Of a stretch of 64,000 bases of DNA, positions 17,208-25,498 are shown one piece after another; the stretch's first letter is position 1, and each line of letters opens with the position of its first letter. Both the position numbers and the translations under genes were made by a program. The DNA comes from CAZPXZ01 sp965221505 (GTDB taxonomy: Bacteria; Pseudomonadota; Alphaproteobacteria; Rhodobacterales; CAZPXZ01), in contig CBDCSI010000001.1 in the NCBI GenBank assembly GCA_965221505.1, positions 1,364,001 through 1,428,000 of the forward strand, read 5' to 3'. The notes beneath the pieces were generated by a model. It worked only from the letters and a program-made list of their open reading frames with translations, had not been told where the DNA came from and ran no database searches.

Positions 17208-18856
17208 TGTCGGAGCGGGAGAGAATCTGGATCTACGATACGACCCTGCGGGACGGCCAGCAGGGTCTGGGGGTGGACTTCAGCGCCGAGCAAAAGGTGC
17301 GAATCGCCGAAGCGCTCGACTCGCTGGGCGTGGACTACGTGGAGGGAGGGTGGCCCGGCGCGAATCCCACCGACTCCGCGTTCTTCGAGTCTCCTCCGGC
17401 GACGAAGCGCGCCCGAATCGCGGCGTTCGGCATGACGCATCGCGCCGGGCGCTCGGCGGAGAACGACGAGACGCTGGCGGCCGTGTTGAACGCGGGGACC
17501 GCCGCGGTCTGCCTGGTGGGAAAGGCGCACGTCTATCACGTTCGGACCGCGCTCGGCATCGGACTGGACGACAATCTCGCGGCCATCCGGGCTTCGGTCG
17601 CCCATGTGGTGGCCCAGGGGCGGGAGGCGCTGTTCGACGCGGAGCACTTCTTCGACGGATACGCGGCGGACCCCGCCTACGCGACGCGTTGCGTGCAGAC
17701 CGCTCTCGAGGCGGGGGCGCGCTGGGCGGTGCTCTGCGACACCAACGGCGGGACGCTTCCGGCACGGGTCGGCCGGATCGTCGAGGAGATCTGCGCGGTC
17801 GCGCCGAACGACAAGATCGGCATTCACGCGCACAACGACGCGGAAGCCGCCGTCGCGGCGACGCTGGCCGCGGTGGACGCCGGCGCGCGGCAGGTCCAGG
17901 GAACCGTGAACGGGATCGGGGAGCGCTGCGGCAACGCCAACCTGATGTCGATTCTTCCGGCGCTGGTGCTGAAGGAGCCGTATCGAAGCGGCTACCGCAC
18001 CCGCGTGAGCGCGGACGACATTCGCAGCCTGACCCGGGTATCGAGGCTGATCGACGAAATCCTGAACGAACTGCCGAACCGGCGGGCGCCGTATGTCGGG
18101 TCTTCCGCCTTCGCCCACAAGGCGGGTCTTCACGTTTCGGCCATCGTCCGCAACCCCGACACCTACGAACACATCGAGCCGGATTCGGTCGGCAACGTCC
18201 GCCGCCTGCCGGTCTCCCGCCAGGCGGGGCGGGCGAACCTGCGCGCCCTGCTCGAACGCGCGGGGATCGAGGTGGCTTCCGACGATCCTCGCCTGGGTTC
18301 GCTTCTGAACCACGTCAAGTCGCTGGAGGACGACGGCTACGCGTTCGAGGCGGCCGAAGCCAGCCTGGTCTTGCGCGTGCGGGAGTATCTGGGCGTCGGC
18401 GAGCATTATTTCGACGTCGAGCGCTACCGGGTCTCGGTCGAGCGCAGGCGGGGCGCCGACGGACGGGAGGAGACCGCGTCCGAGGCCGTCGTCGTGGCCA
18501 GGGTCGACGGCGAACGGCGGATTTCGGCTTCGGAGAGCGTCGACCCGGTCAGCGCCGCGGACCGGGGGCCGATCAACGCGCTGGCGCGGGCGCTGCGCAA
18601 GGATCTCGGCCGGTATCAGCGATACATGACCGGGATGCGCCTGGTGGACTTCAGGGTCCGGATCCTGAATACGGGGACGGAGGCGGTCACGCGCGTCTCC
18701 ATCGACTCCGCCGACGACCGGGGGAATACGTGGACCACCGTGGGCGTATCGGCGAATATCGTCGACGCCTCGTTTCAGGCGCTCCTCGACAGCTACAACT
18801 ACCGCCTCCTGAACGCCGTACGCCGACCGGATCAGGCGCGTTTGCGAAGCGCGTAG
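17207..18856 (+). CDS. cimA: (R)-citramalate synthase
   Basis: Member of the isopropylmalate synthase family that condenses acetyl-CoA with pyruvate to citramalate, a threonine-independent entry to isoleucine. 549 aa. It has DTTLRDGQQGLGVDFS, IGIHAHNDAEAAVAATLAAV (metal-binding HxH) and GIGERCGNANLMSILPAL, and a C-terminal regulatory domain. The DGQQG variant, EGGWPGANP and FFDGYAADP are features of the CimA/NifV-like group and not of LeuA. GGAG stands 9 bp before the ATG, which overlaps the cysS stop. Longer upstream starts in the same frame would run through cysS and are rejected. Substrate choice is by family resemblance. Confidence 0.9.
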   Translation: MSERERIWIYDTTLRDGQQGLGVDFSAEQKVRIAEALDSLGVDYVEGGWPGANPTDSAFFESPPATKRARIAAFGMTHRAGRSAENDETLAAVLNAGTAAVCLVGKAHVYHVRTALGIGLDDNLAAIRASVAHVVAQGREALFDAEHFFDGYAADPAYATRCVQTALEAGARWAVLCDTNGGTLPARVGRIVEEICAVAPNDKIGIHAHNDAEAAVAATLAAVDAGARQVQGTVNGIGERCGNANLMSILPALVLKEPYRSGYRTRVSADDIRSLTRVSRLIDEILNELPNRRAPYVGSSAFAHKAGLHVSAIVRNPDTYEHIEPDSVGNVRRLPVSRQAGRANLRALLERAGIEVASDDPRLGSLLNHVKSLEDDGYAFEAAEASLVLRVREYLGVGEHYFDVERYRVSVERRRGADGREETASEAVVVARVDGERRISASESVDPVSAADRGPINALARALRKDLGRYQRYMTGMRLVDFRVRILNTGTEAVTRVSIDSADDRGNTWTTVGVSANIVDASFQALLDSYNYRLLNAVRRPDQARLRSA

Positions 18857-19449
18857 ACGATGGCCTCCATCCCGATGCCGGGCAGGTGCGGTCCGTTCTC
18901 CCTGCACAGGAGATCGGCGGAGCAGGAGTCGACCCAGGCGTGGACGCGGCCCTCGAAGGCGGGTTCGGATTGCGCGTGATCGTTCAGCGAAAACACCAGC
19001 ACGCCGCCCGCCGCCAGCGCCTCCATGGCGTTGTCGATGGCTTCCGGCGGCGCGTGAGACGGGCTCATGACGCCGACGGCGACCGCGTTCGACACGCTTC
19101 CGGGCGGAAGCGGAATGGGTTGCGAGAGGTCGTGCCGGAAGGTTCGGCGGTAGACGTTCCGCGAGCGGGCGATCTCGATCATCTCCTCGGAGAAATCGGC
19201 GCCGTCGACGACGCGGAATCCGGCTTCGCGAAGCGCCACGCCCGAGAGGCCGGTGCCGCAGCCGAGATCGAGCACGGGTTGAGAGGGATCGTTGGCATGC
19301 CGGGCCAGCGCTTCCGCGCATCGGGCCGGGGTGATGTATCCTTCGCCGGTTACCTCGTCGTCGTAACTGGCGGCCCAGTCGCGATAGAACGTCTTTGTCG
19401 CATCCGAGTCCTGGAGTTCGTAGGCCTGCTTCAGGTATCGTGTAGTCAA
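18832..19449 (-). CDS. Class I SAM-dependent methyltransferase
   Basis: 205 aa. The SAM-binding motif I VLDLGCGTG (59-67) and an acidic motif II (DGADFSEEMIEIAR) are clear; GGVLVFSLND is the post-motif strand. It resembles small-molecule methyltransferases of the Methyltransf_11 type, but the substrate cannot be read from sequence. The 3' end overlaps the cimA 3' end by 25 bp on the opposite strand. The start at 19449 has only a modest upstream signal (GAGGAAC). It is divergent from tgt across a 128-bp gap. Confidence 0.85.
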   Translation of the reverse strand: MTTRYLKQAYELQDSDATKTFYRDWAASYDDEVTGEGYITPARCAEALARHANDPSQPVLDLGCGTGLSGVALREAGFRVVDGADFSEEMIEIARSRNVYRRTFRHDLSQPIPLPPGSVSNAVAVGVMSPSHAPPEAIDNAMEALAAGGVLVFSLNDHAQSEPAFEGRVHAWVDSCSADLLCRENGPHLPGIGMEAIVYALRKRA

Positions 19450-19577
19450 CGGTCCCGTTCCTCCTCTCCGGTTCGTTTCCCTTGCGCGGGTCGCGTGCGG
19501 ATTAGAGCGCGGAAACCGCGTCCCGGCAATTCGCGCAGGGCGGCGGCGCCCGGATCGCGGGGATCCCGTCCGGCGCG

Positions 19578-20744
19578 ATGACGACCGGACTGCCCGAGCG
19601 TTCGCCCGGCGAGGGGGGCGAATTCCGCTTCGCGGTGACGGCGCGGGACCGGGCCGCCCGCCGCGGGCGCCTCGCGAGCGCCCACGGCACCGCCGAGACC
19701 CCGGCCTTCATGCCCGTCGGAACGCTGGGGACCGTCAAGGCCGTGCTCCCCGGCCAGCTCCGCGAGTCCGGCGCCGAGATCATGCTGGCGAACGCCTACC
19801 ACCTGATGCTGCGCCCCGGCGCCGAGCGGGTGGCCGAGCTCGGCGGATTGCACCGCTTCTGCGGCTGGGACCGGACCGTTCTGACGGATTCGGGCGGCTT
19901 CCAGGTGTTTTCGCTCGCCGCCACGAGACGTGTGAGCGAGCGCGGGGCGGCGTTTCGCAGCCACGTCGACGGACGGAAGATCGAACTCACGCCGGAGCGC
20001 TCCATGGAGGTCCAGGACCTTCTCGGCAGCGACATCGCCATGGCGTTCGACGAGTGCATCGGATTGCCGGCGCCCCGGGCCGCAACCGAAGCGGCCATGC
20101 GTCGCTCGCTTCGCTGGGCCGAGCGATGCCGGGACGCGTTTCGTGGCGGCCCCGGCCGGGCTCTCTTCGGTATCCAGCAGGGCGGCGTCGAGACCGACCT
20201 TCGGGCGGAATCCGTTCGGGGTCTGGTCGAGGTCGGGTTCGACGGTTACGCGATCGGGGGTCTCGCCGTGGGCGAGACCCAGGAGGCGCGGTTCCGCGTC
20301 CTCGGCGAGACCGTGCCGCAGTTCCCGGACGACCGGCCCCGGTATCTCATGGGCGTCGGCAAGCCCTCCGACATCGTGGGCGGCGTCTTGCGCGGGGTGG
20401 ACCTGTTCGACTGCGTGCTGCCGAGCCGGTCCGGCCGCAACGCCCAGGCGTGGACCCGACGCGGCGCGGTAAACCTTCGCAACGCGCGCCACGCGGCGGA
20501 CCCGCGCCCTCTGGATCCGGAATGCGGATGCCCGTGCTGCCGCACCGCGTCGCGCGCCTTTCTGCACCATCTCGCGCGCACCGGCGAAATCGGCTCGTCC
20601 GTTCTCCTGACATTGCACAACCTGCACTACTACCAGAGCCTGATGGCCGGCATGCGGGACGCGATCGAGGAGCGGCGGCTGGAGGACTTCCGCCGGGAGT
20701 TCGAGGAGAGCCAGTCGAAAGGCGACCTCCCGCCGATCTCCTGA
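19578..20744 (+). CDS. tgt: Queuine tRNA-guanine transglycosylase
   Basis: Exchanges guanine-34 of tRNAs with GUN anticodons for preQ1, part of queuosine modification. 388 aa, typical. The catalytic region has LTDSGGFQVFSL (active-site Asp104), ALFGIQQGGV, GYAIGGLAVGE and VDLFDCVLPSRSGRNA (nucleophile Asp). The zinc site near the C-terminus is CGCPCCRTASRAFLHHL (three Cys and one His). No strong Shine-Dalgarno precedes the ATG. No other queuosine gene (queA, yajC, secD) is adjacent in this window. Confidence 0.96.
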   Translation: MTTGLPERSPGEGGEFRFAVTARDRAARRGRLASAHGTAETPAFMPVGTLGTVKAVLPGQLRESGAEIMLANAYHLMLRPGAERVAELGGLHRFCGWDRTVLTDSGGFQVFSLAATRRVSERGAAFRSHVDGRKIELTPERSMEVQDLLGSDIAMAFDECIGLPAPRAATEAAMRRSLRWAERCRDAFRGGPGRALFGIQQGGVETDLRAESVRGLVEVGFDGYAIGGLAVGETQEARFRVLGETVPQFPDDRPRYLMGVGKPSDIVGGVLRGVDLFDCVLPSRSGRNAQAWTRRGAVNLRNARHAADPRPLDPECGCPCCRTASRAFLHHLARTGEIGSSVLLTLHNLHYYQSLMAGMRDAIEERRLEDFRREFEESQSKGDLPPIS

Positions 20745-20754
20745 GCGCGCCGCA

Positions 20755-20773
20755 GGCCCGGCTCGACCGGGCT
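20755..20773. terminator. Hairpin between convergent tgt and GH4 genes
   Basis: GCCCGG and CCGGGC form a perfect 6-bp stem with a CTCGA loop in the 27-bp gap between the two stop codons; the right arm touches the GH4 stop. It could serve both directions, but neither side has a T-run. Confidence 0.35.
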
Positions 20774-22124
20774 ACGTCAGATAGTCGAGCCAGGGAGCCT
20801 GTTCCGCGATCATGTGGTCGACCAGCTCCGGCGCCCGCTCCGCCACGGGCGTGACCGGATCGACGAGCAGCGCCTGGACGACGAGATCGCGGGACTTGCG
20901 GAGCACGGCCTCGGCGGTGAGGTCGTGGATGCCGATCTGGTTGGTCAACAGGCCCGCGATCCCCGCGGGCAACGCGACAGGGACGGGGTCGGGACCGGCG
21001 GCGCGGATTCGCGCCGGAACCTCGACCGCGATCCATTCCGGCAACTGGCGGACGGCGCCGCGACGATTGGGAACGTTGACGGCGGATTCCTCGTAGCCGC
21101 TGTCGAGCAGCATCCCTTCCATGATCGGCACGACGCGTTCGCTGCGCTCGCGCGCGATCGCCGGCTCGCGGTTTGCGAGATGAGTCTCGTAGTACTCGAA
21201 GAAGTCCAGAATCCCGCGGTGGTCCGCGACCTGGTGGGCCCAGGGCAGGTATTCGCCGAAATGGCTGTCCGAGGTGATCGGTAGTCGCCCGAAGCGCTCC
21301 AGCACCGTCGCGAACAGCCGGCGGTCGGACCACGGTCGCACCTTCCCTGCCGGAATGTCCGGCCTGGCGAAGAAGCCTTCGGTTTCCGTCGCTTCGCCGT
21401 TCTCCCGCAGATGCGCCAGAAACTCGGAGTAGCCGGGGAGGGAGGCGAAGTATCCCGGGGCGCGGGCCAGCACCTCCGGATACGCGTCCCGTCCCCGCAC
21501 CGAGACCTCGGCGAGTACCGAGAAGTGGTTGAGTCCGCCGGCGCGGAAAGAGAGGTCCGCGCGGTCGCATTCCAGCATCGGCGGCAAGTGGCGCTCGAGC
21601 GAGGCGATCTCGTGGCACAGTCCGACGAAGCGAAGCTCCGGGTAGCGCCGGTGCACGGTCGTGCAGATGCGGCTCATGGGGTTCGAGAAGTTGAATACCG
21701 TCGCCTCGGGCGCCGTATCCAGGACCGTCCGGCAGATTTCGAGAATCGGCGGGATGATGCGAAGCGCGTGAAACAGGCCGCCCGGTCCGCCGTTCTCGCC
21801 GTAGATCTGCGGAATTCCGTATTGCTGCGGAATCCGCCAATCCTGCTTCCAGAGCCTGAACCGGTCGCCGACCTCGATCGAGAGGATCACGAAGTCCGCA
21901 CCCTGCAGCGCGGACGGCAGGTCGGTTCCGCAGGTGACGCGATGGCCGAGTCCGTGCGCCTCGACGAACTCGGCGGCCAGCGCATGCGTCCGTTTCACGG
22001 CGCCCGCGTCGATGTCGTGGAGAGCGATCTCGGCGTCGGCCAGGAGGTCGCTGGTGAAGACGTCTCCCAGCGTTCCGCATCCGAACTGTGCGCTTCCGGC
22101 GCCAATCAGGACGATCTTCGTCAT
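20772..22124 (-). CDS. Glycoside hydrolase family 4, probable alpha-glucosidase
   Basis: NAD+- and Mn2+-dependent glycosidase of the GH4 family; hydrolyses by an oxidation-elimination mechanism in the cytoplasm. 450 aa. The N-terminal Rossmann motif is KIVLIGAGSAQFG (3-15), followed by NFSNPM (145-150), the metal-site motif CHEI (170-173) and GGLNHF (His about 201). Among GH4 enzymes a CHE-type motif goes with alpha-glucosidases, CHS with alpha-galactosidases and CN-P with phosphoglycosidases, so an unphosphorylated alpha-glucoside is the best guess. It is the last gene of the ABC importer operon, which fits hydrolysis of an imported disaccharide. AGGAAAGGA precedes the ATG by about 8 bp. Confidence 0.9.
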   Translation of the reverse strand: MTKIVLIGAGSAQFGCGTLGDVFTSDLLADAEIALHDIDAGAVKRTHALAAEFVEAHGLGHRVTCGTDLPSALQGADFVILSIEVGDRFRLWKQDWRIPQQYGIPQIYGENGGPGGLFHALRIIPPILEICRTVLDTAPEATVFNFSNPMSRICTTVHRRYPELRFVGLCHEIASLERHLPPMLECDRADLSFRAGGLNHFSVLAEVSVRGRDAYPEVLARAPGYFASLPGYSEFLAHLRENGEATETEGFFARPDIPAGKVRPWSDRRLFATVLERFGRLPITSDSHFGEYLPWAHQVADHRGILDFFEYYETHLANREPAIARERSERVVPIMEGMLLDSGYEESAVNVPNRRGAVRQLPEWIAVEVPARIRAAGPDPVPVALPAGIAGLLTNQIGIHDLTAEAVLRKSRDLVVQALLVDPVTPVAERAPELVDHMIAEQAPWLDYLT

Positions 22125-22543
22125 CCGGCGGTCCTTTCCTGTCTACGCGCGCTGACGCACCGGGGATCGGGCGAGCGCGAACGGTTTCGCGGCATTATGC
22201 GGTGAGGACCCCGGATCCGGCGGTGGGGGTCGCGCCGGATCCGGGGAATGGCTGCCTCCCGCGCGTCCGGTCCGGAGCGTCGGTCCGGTCCGGGTTTCGC
22301 GGTCAGGCTCGCGCGTGCGACGGGTGGGCAGCGTTCTCGTCGGCGGCGGGGCGTCGGCGGCGGGATCGAATCGCTCGCCGGGACGGCGGTTCTCCGGACG
22401 CGGGAACGGGTTCGGAGAGTCCGCGCTTCATGTCTCCGGCGACACGGCTCGCGCGCGGGACACCGGGGCGCCGGCGGACGTCGAAACGGCGGCGGCCGTC
22501 CGCGGGCGGGGATCGCGACCGGGAGCAATTCGGCCGTCGGGCT
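22125..22543. other. 419-bp intergenic region between the importer ATPase and GH4 genes
   Basis: No credible gene; the open frames across it are arginine-rich GC noise. It contains a long perfect inverted repeat at 22209-22246 and the GH4 ribosome-binding site. The gap is unusually long for the interior of an operon, so GH4 may have its own promoter or be differentially expressed. Confidence 0.5.
22209..22246. repeat. Perfect 14-bp inverted repeat upstream of the GH4 gene
   Basis: CCCCGGATCCGGCG (22209-22222) and CGCCGGATCCGGGG (22233-22246) are exact reverse complements around a 10-nt loop, 85 bp before the GH4 start. Each arm contains the palindrome CCGGATCCGG. As RNA it would be a very stable hairpin; no T-run follows on either strand. 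It might be an mRNA processing or stabilising element that separates GH4 expression from the transporter, or a protein-binding site. Confidence 0.6.
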
Positions 22544-23647
22544 TCATGACGCGGCGGCGACGGCGATGGAACTGCCGCCTGACTCGAACAGTTTCAGGGA
22601 ATCCGGACGCGGAGCGAGAGAGATGTCCGCGCCGCGCGACACCGCCGCCCTGGGATCGAGCTTGGCGATGAGGAGTTCGTCCAGATCGGGAAGTTCGACG
22701 TGGGCGAGTTGCATTTCGCCGAGGCTTTCCACATGGGCCACGCGACCGGCGAACAGCGCGTCCGACGGTTGGGCGAGTTCGAGATCCTCCGGGCGGACGC
22801 CGACCTGAACCTGCCCGCTTTCCGGGCGGGACCGTGCCGGGCGGAGCCGTGCGGGAGCGGCGCCGCCCCGGATGCGGACTTCGACGAGGTCGGGACCGGA
22901 CTCCGCGGTGGCGGGAAGGATGTTCATCGAGGGGGAGCCGAGGAATCGGGCCACGAAGACGTTTGCGGGACGGTGGTACAATTCCATGGGAGGGCCCACC
23001 TGCTCCACGTAGCCGTCGCGCAGGACCACGATCCGGTCGGCGAGAGTCATCGCCTCGACCTGGTCGTGGGTGACGTAGATCATGGTGGTTCCGGCCATCC
23101 GTTCGTGAAGCCGGGCGATCTCGACGCGGGTCTGGACGCGGAGCGCGGCGTCGAGATTGGAGAGCGGCTCGTCGAACAGGAACACCGACGGGTCGCGGAC
23201 GATGGCGCGTCCGATCGCCACGCGCTGGCGCTGGCCGCCGGACAGTTGCCGGGGCAGCCGTTCGAGCAGCGCGTCCAGCTGCAGGATCGCGGCGGCTTCC
23301 CGTACCCGCCGGTCGATTTCCTCTTTCGGCTGGCCGCGGGCGAGCTTCAGGCCGAAGGCCATGTTCTGGTAGACCGTCATGTGCGGATACAGCGCATAGG
23401 ACTGGAAGACCATGGCGATGCCGCGCTCTGACGGCGAGTGGGCGTTGACGGTGCGGCCGTCGAATTCCAGCGTTCCGGTGGTGATGTCCTCGAGGCCGGC
23501 GATGGTGCGCAGCAGCGTCGACTTTCCGCAGCCGGAGGGCCCGACGAACACGACGAACTCGCCGTCCCGGATTTCCAGGTTGATGTCGTGCAGGACTTCG
23601 GTACCGCCGAAGGACTTGCAGACGTCCGTCAATTTCAGGCTTGCCAT
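22544..23647 (-). CDS. Sugar ABC transporter ATP-binding protein (MalK/UgpC type)
   Basis: ATPase subunit that powers a CUT1-family carbohydrate importer. 367 aa. Walker A VGPSGCGKST (35-44), Q-loop MVFQSYALYPHMTVYQN, signature LSGGQRQRVAIGRA, Walker B FLFDEPLSNLDAALR and H-loop YVTHDQVEAMTLADRI are all present. The C-terminal TOBE/OB region is diagnostic of this class (YHRPANVFVARFLGSPSMN, then VGVRPEDLE). It lies 31 bp downstream of the MalG-type permease in the same operon. Confidence 0.95.
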   Translation of the reverse strand: MASLKLTDVCKSFGGTEVLHDINLEIRDGEFVVFVGPSGCGKSTLLRTIAGLEDITTGTLEFDGRTVNAHSPSERGIAMVFQSYALYPHMTVYQNMAFGLKLARGQPKEEIDRRVREAAAILQLDALLERLPRQLSGGQRQRVAIGRAIVRDPSVFLFDEPLSNLDAALRVQTRVEIARLHERMAGTTMIYVTHDQVEAMTLADRIVVLRDGYVEQVGPPMELYHRPANVFVARFLGSPSMNILPATAESGPDLVEVRIRGGAAPARLRPARSRPESGQVQVGVRPEDLELAQPSDALFAGRVAHVESLGEMQLAHVELPDLDELLIAKLDPRAAVSRGADISLAPRPDSLKLFESGGSSIAVAAAS

Positions 23648-23678
23648 GCGAATCTCCCTTCGGTTTCGTGGCCGGGTC

Positions 23679-24503
23679 TCAGCCCTTTACGCCGCCGGCG
23701 GTCAACCCGGACACGATCCGACGCTGGAACACCAGCACGAGGACGATCAGCGGCACCGTGACGATGACCGAAGCCGCCATGATGCCGCCCCAGGGGGTCT
23801 CGTGCGCGGTGGCGCCGGACAGCAGGGCGATGGCTACCGGAACGGTTCGCATTTCGTTGTTGACGACGAAGGTGAGCGCGAAGAGGAACTCGTTCCAGGC
23901 GGCGATGAAGGCGAGGAGGCCGGTGGCGGCGAGCGCGGGCTTCAGAAGCGGCAGGAACACCTTGAACACGATGACCCAGGGCGGCGCGCCGTCGACGATC
24001 GCGGCTTCTTCCAGCTCGACGGGCAGATCGCGCATGAACGTGGTGAGCACCCACACGGTGAACGGCAGCGTGAAGATCATGTAGGAAATCACCAGCGAAG
24101 CCAGCGTGTTGTAGAGGCCGAACGCCCGGATCATCTCGAACAGGCCGGCGAGAACCGCTACTTGCGGGAACATCGACACGGAGAGAATCGTGATCAGCAA
24201 CAGGCCGCGACCGCGAAACCGGATGCGCGCGAGCGCGTATGCGGCCGTCACGGCGAGAAGCAGCGAGATGCAGACCACGACCGTCGAGACGATGACCGAA
24301 TTGAGCAGGTTGCGCGGGAACGCGCCCTCGGAGAGGACGTGCGCGTAGTTCGCGATGCTCACGGCGCGCGGCAGGTAGTCGACCTCGAAGATCGCCGTGC
24401 CGGACTTGAAACTGGTGATGATGGCGTAGTACAGCGGGAAGGTCGCGGTGAGGATAATGATCGCCACAAGCAGCCAGAACCCGGCCTTGCGAAGCAGGAC
24501 CAT
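23679..24503 (-). CDS. Sugar ABC transporter permease (MalG type)
   Basis: Inner-membrane subunit of a CUT1-family importer. 274 aa with six predicted helices, the first at about 8-30. The EAA loop that docks to the ATPase is ELEEAAIVDGAPPWVIVFKV (about 181-200). The protein ends in a short tail (GGVKG) like other MalG proteins. It starts one base after the MalF-type stop, so the pair is co-translated. Confidence 0.94.
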   Translation of the reverse strand: MVLLRKAGFWLLVAIIILTATFPLYYAIITSFKSGTAIFEVDYLPRAVSIANYAHVLSEGAFPRNLLNSVIVSTVVVCISLLLAVTAAYALARIRFRGRGLLLITILSVSMFPQVAVLAGLFEMIRAFGLYNTLASLVISYMIFTLPFTVWVLTTFMRDLPVELEEAAIVDGAPPWVIVFKVFLPLLKPALAATGLLAFIAAWNEFLFALTFVVNNEMRTVPVAIALLSGATAHETPWGGIMAASVIVTVPLIVLVLVFQRRIVSGLTAGGVKG

Positions 24504-24504
24504 C

Positions 24505-25458
24505 TCACCGGCCTCCGTCGAACCGGACGCGGCCCAGCCAGATGTAGAGCAGCGTGATGGCGGCGATGACGAGGAACAGGAGCGTCGAAGCGGCGGACCC
24601 CTGTGCGAATTTGTCGAACTGGAAGAGGTTTTCCTGCGCGAAAACGCTCATGGAACGCGTCTGGGAGTTGTTCGGTGTCAGCACGTAGATCAGGTCGAAC
24701 ACCCGGAGCGCGTCCAGCGTGCGGAAGATGACCGCGACCATGAGCGCGGGACGGATCAGCGGCAGGGTCACCCGGAAGAAGACCTTGACCGGATTGACCC
24801 CGTCGATCCGGGCGGCCTCGTAGATGTCGTCGGGCACCATTTGCAGCGCGGCGAGGATCAGAAGCGCCATGAACGGCGTCGTCTTCCAGATGTCGACGAT
24901 CAGGACCGCCAGCATCGCGGTGTCCGCGGAGGCGGTCCAGGCGACCGGTTCGGAGATCAGTCCCAGCGTCAGAAAGACGTCGTTCAGGATGCCGAACTGG
25001 TCGTGCATCATCCATGCCCACATCTTCGCGGACACGATGGTCGGGATCGCCCAGGGAATCAGCACGGCTGCGCGCACCAGTCCGCGCCCCTTGAACCTCG
25101 TGTGCAGGACGAGGGCGACGACGGTGCCGAGAATGGTCTCGAAGAACACGGAGACGGCTGAGAAATACACCGTGTTCCAGACTGCGCCCCACCATTCCGG
25201 GTCGACCAGAAGCCCGAACCACTCGCCTTCGCCGTTGCCGTAGTCGAAATATTCGAGGTAGTTTCGCAACCCGACGAAGCGCGCCGACGCCAGATCGTCG
25301 AGCGACGCGTCGGTGAGGCCGAACCAGATGGTCTTCAGCAAGGGGTAGCCGGCGGTCCCGGCCAGGACCAGGACCATCGGCAGGAGAAACAGCGCGGCGG
25401 CGCGAAGCCGCGCGCGCTGCAGGTTGGTCAGTTGCGCAGAGGAATCGCGTTCCGGCAT
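24505..25458 (-). CDS. Sugar ABC transporter permease (MalF type)
   Basis: Inner-membrane partner of the MalG-type permease. 317 aa with six predicted helices (first about 28-50) and the EAA loop DIYEAARIDGVNPVKVFFRV (about 211-230). The N-terminus has the cytoplasmic LQRARLRAAALFLLPMV lead-in usual for this class. The gene follows the binding-protein gene by 40 bp. An N-terminal large periplasmic loop as in enteric MalF is absent; the short form is normal for UgpA/ThuF-type proteins. Confidence 0.94.
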   Translation of the reverse strand: MPERDSSAQLTNLQRARLRAAALFLLPMVLVLAGTAGYPLLKTIWFGLTDASLDDLASARFVGLRNYLEYFDYGNGEGEWFGLLVDPEWWGAVWNTVYFSAVSVFFETILGTVVALVLHTRFKGRGLVRAAVLIPWAIPTIVSAKMWAWMMHDQFGILNDVFLTLGLISEPVAWTASADTAMLAVLIVDIWKTTPFMALLILAALQMVPDDIYEAARIDGVNPVKVFFRVTLPLIRPALMVAVIFRTLDALRVFDLIYVLTPNNSQTRSMSVFAQENLFQFDKFAQGSAASTLLFLVIAAITLLYIWLGRVRFDGGR

Positions 25459-25498
25459 CGGGACGGCTTCCTGCCTGAACTGCGCAACCGGGCCGGTC

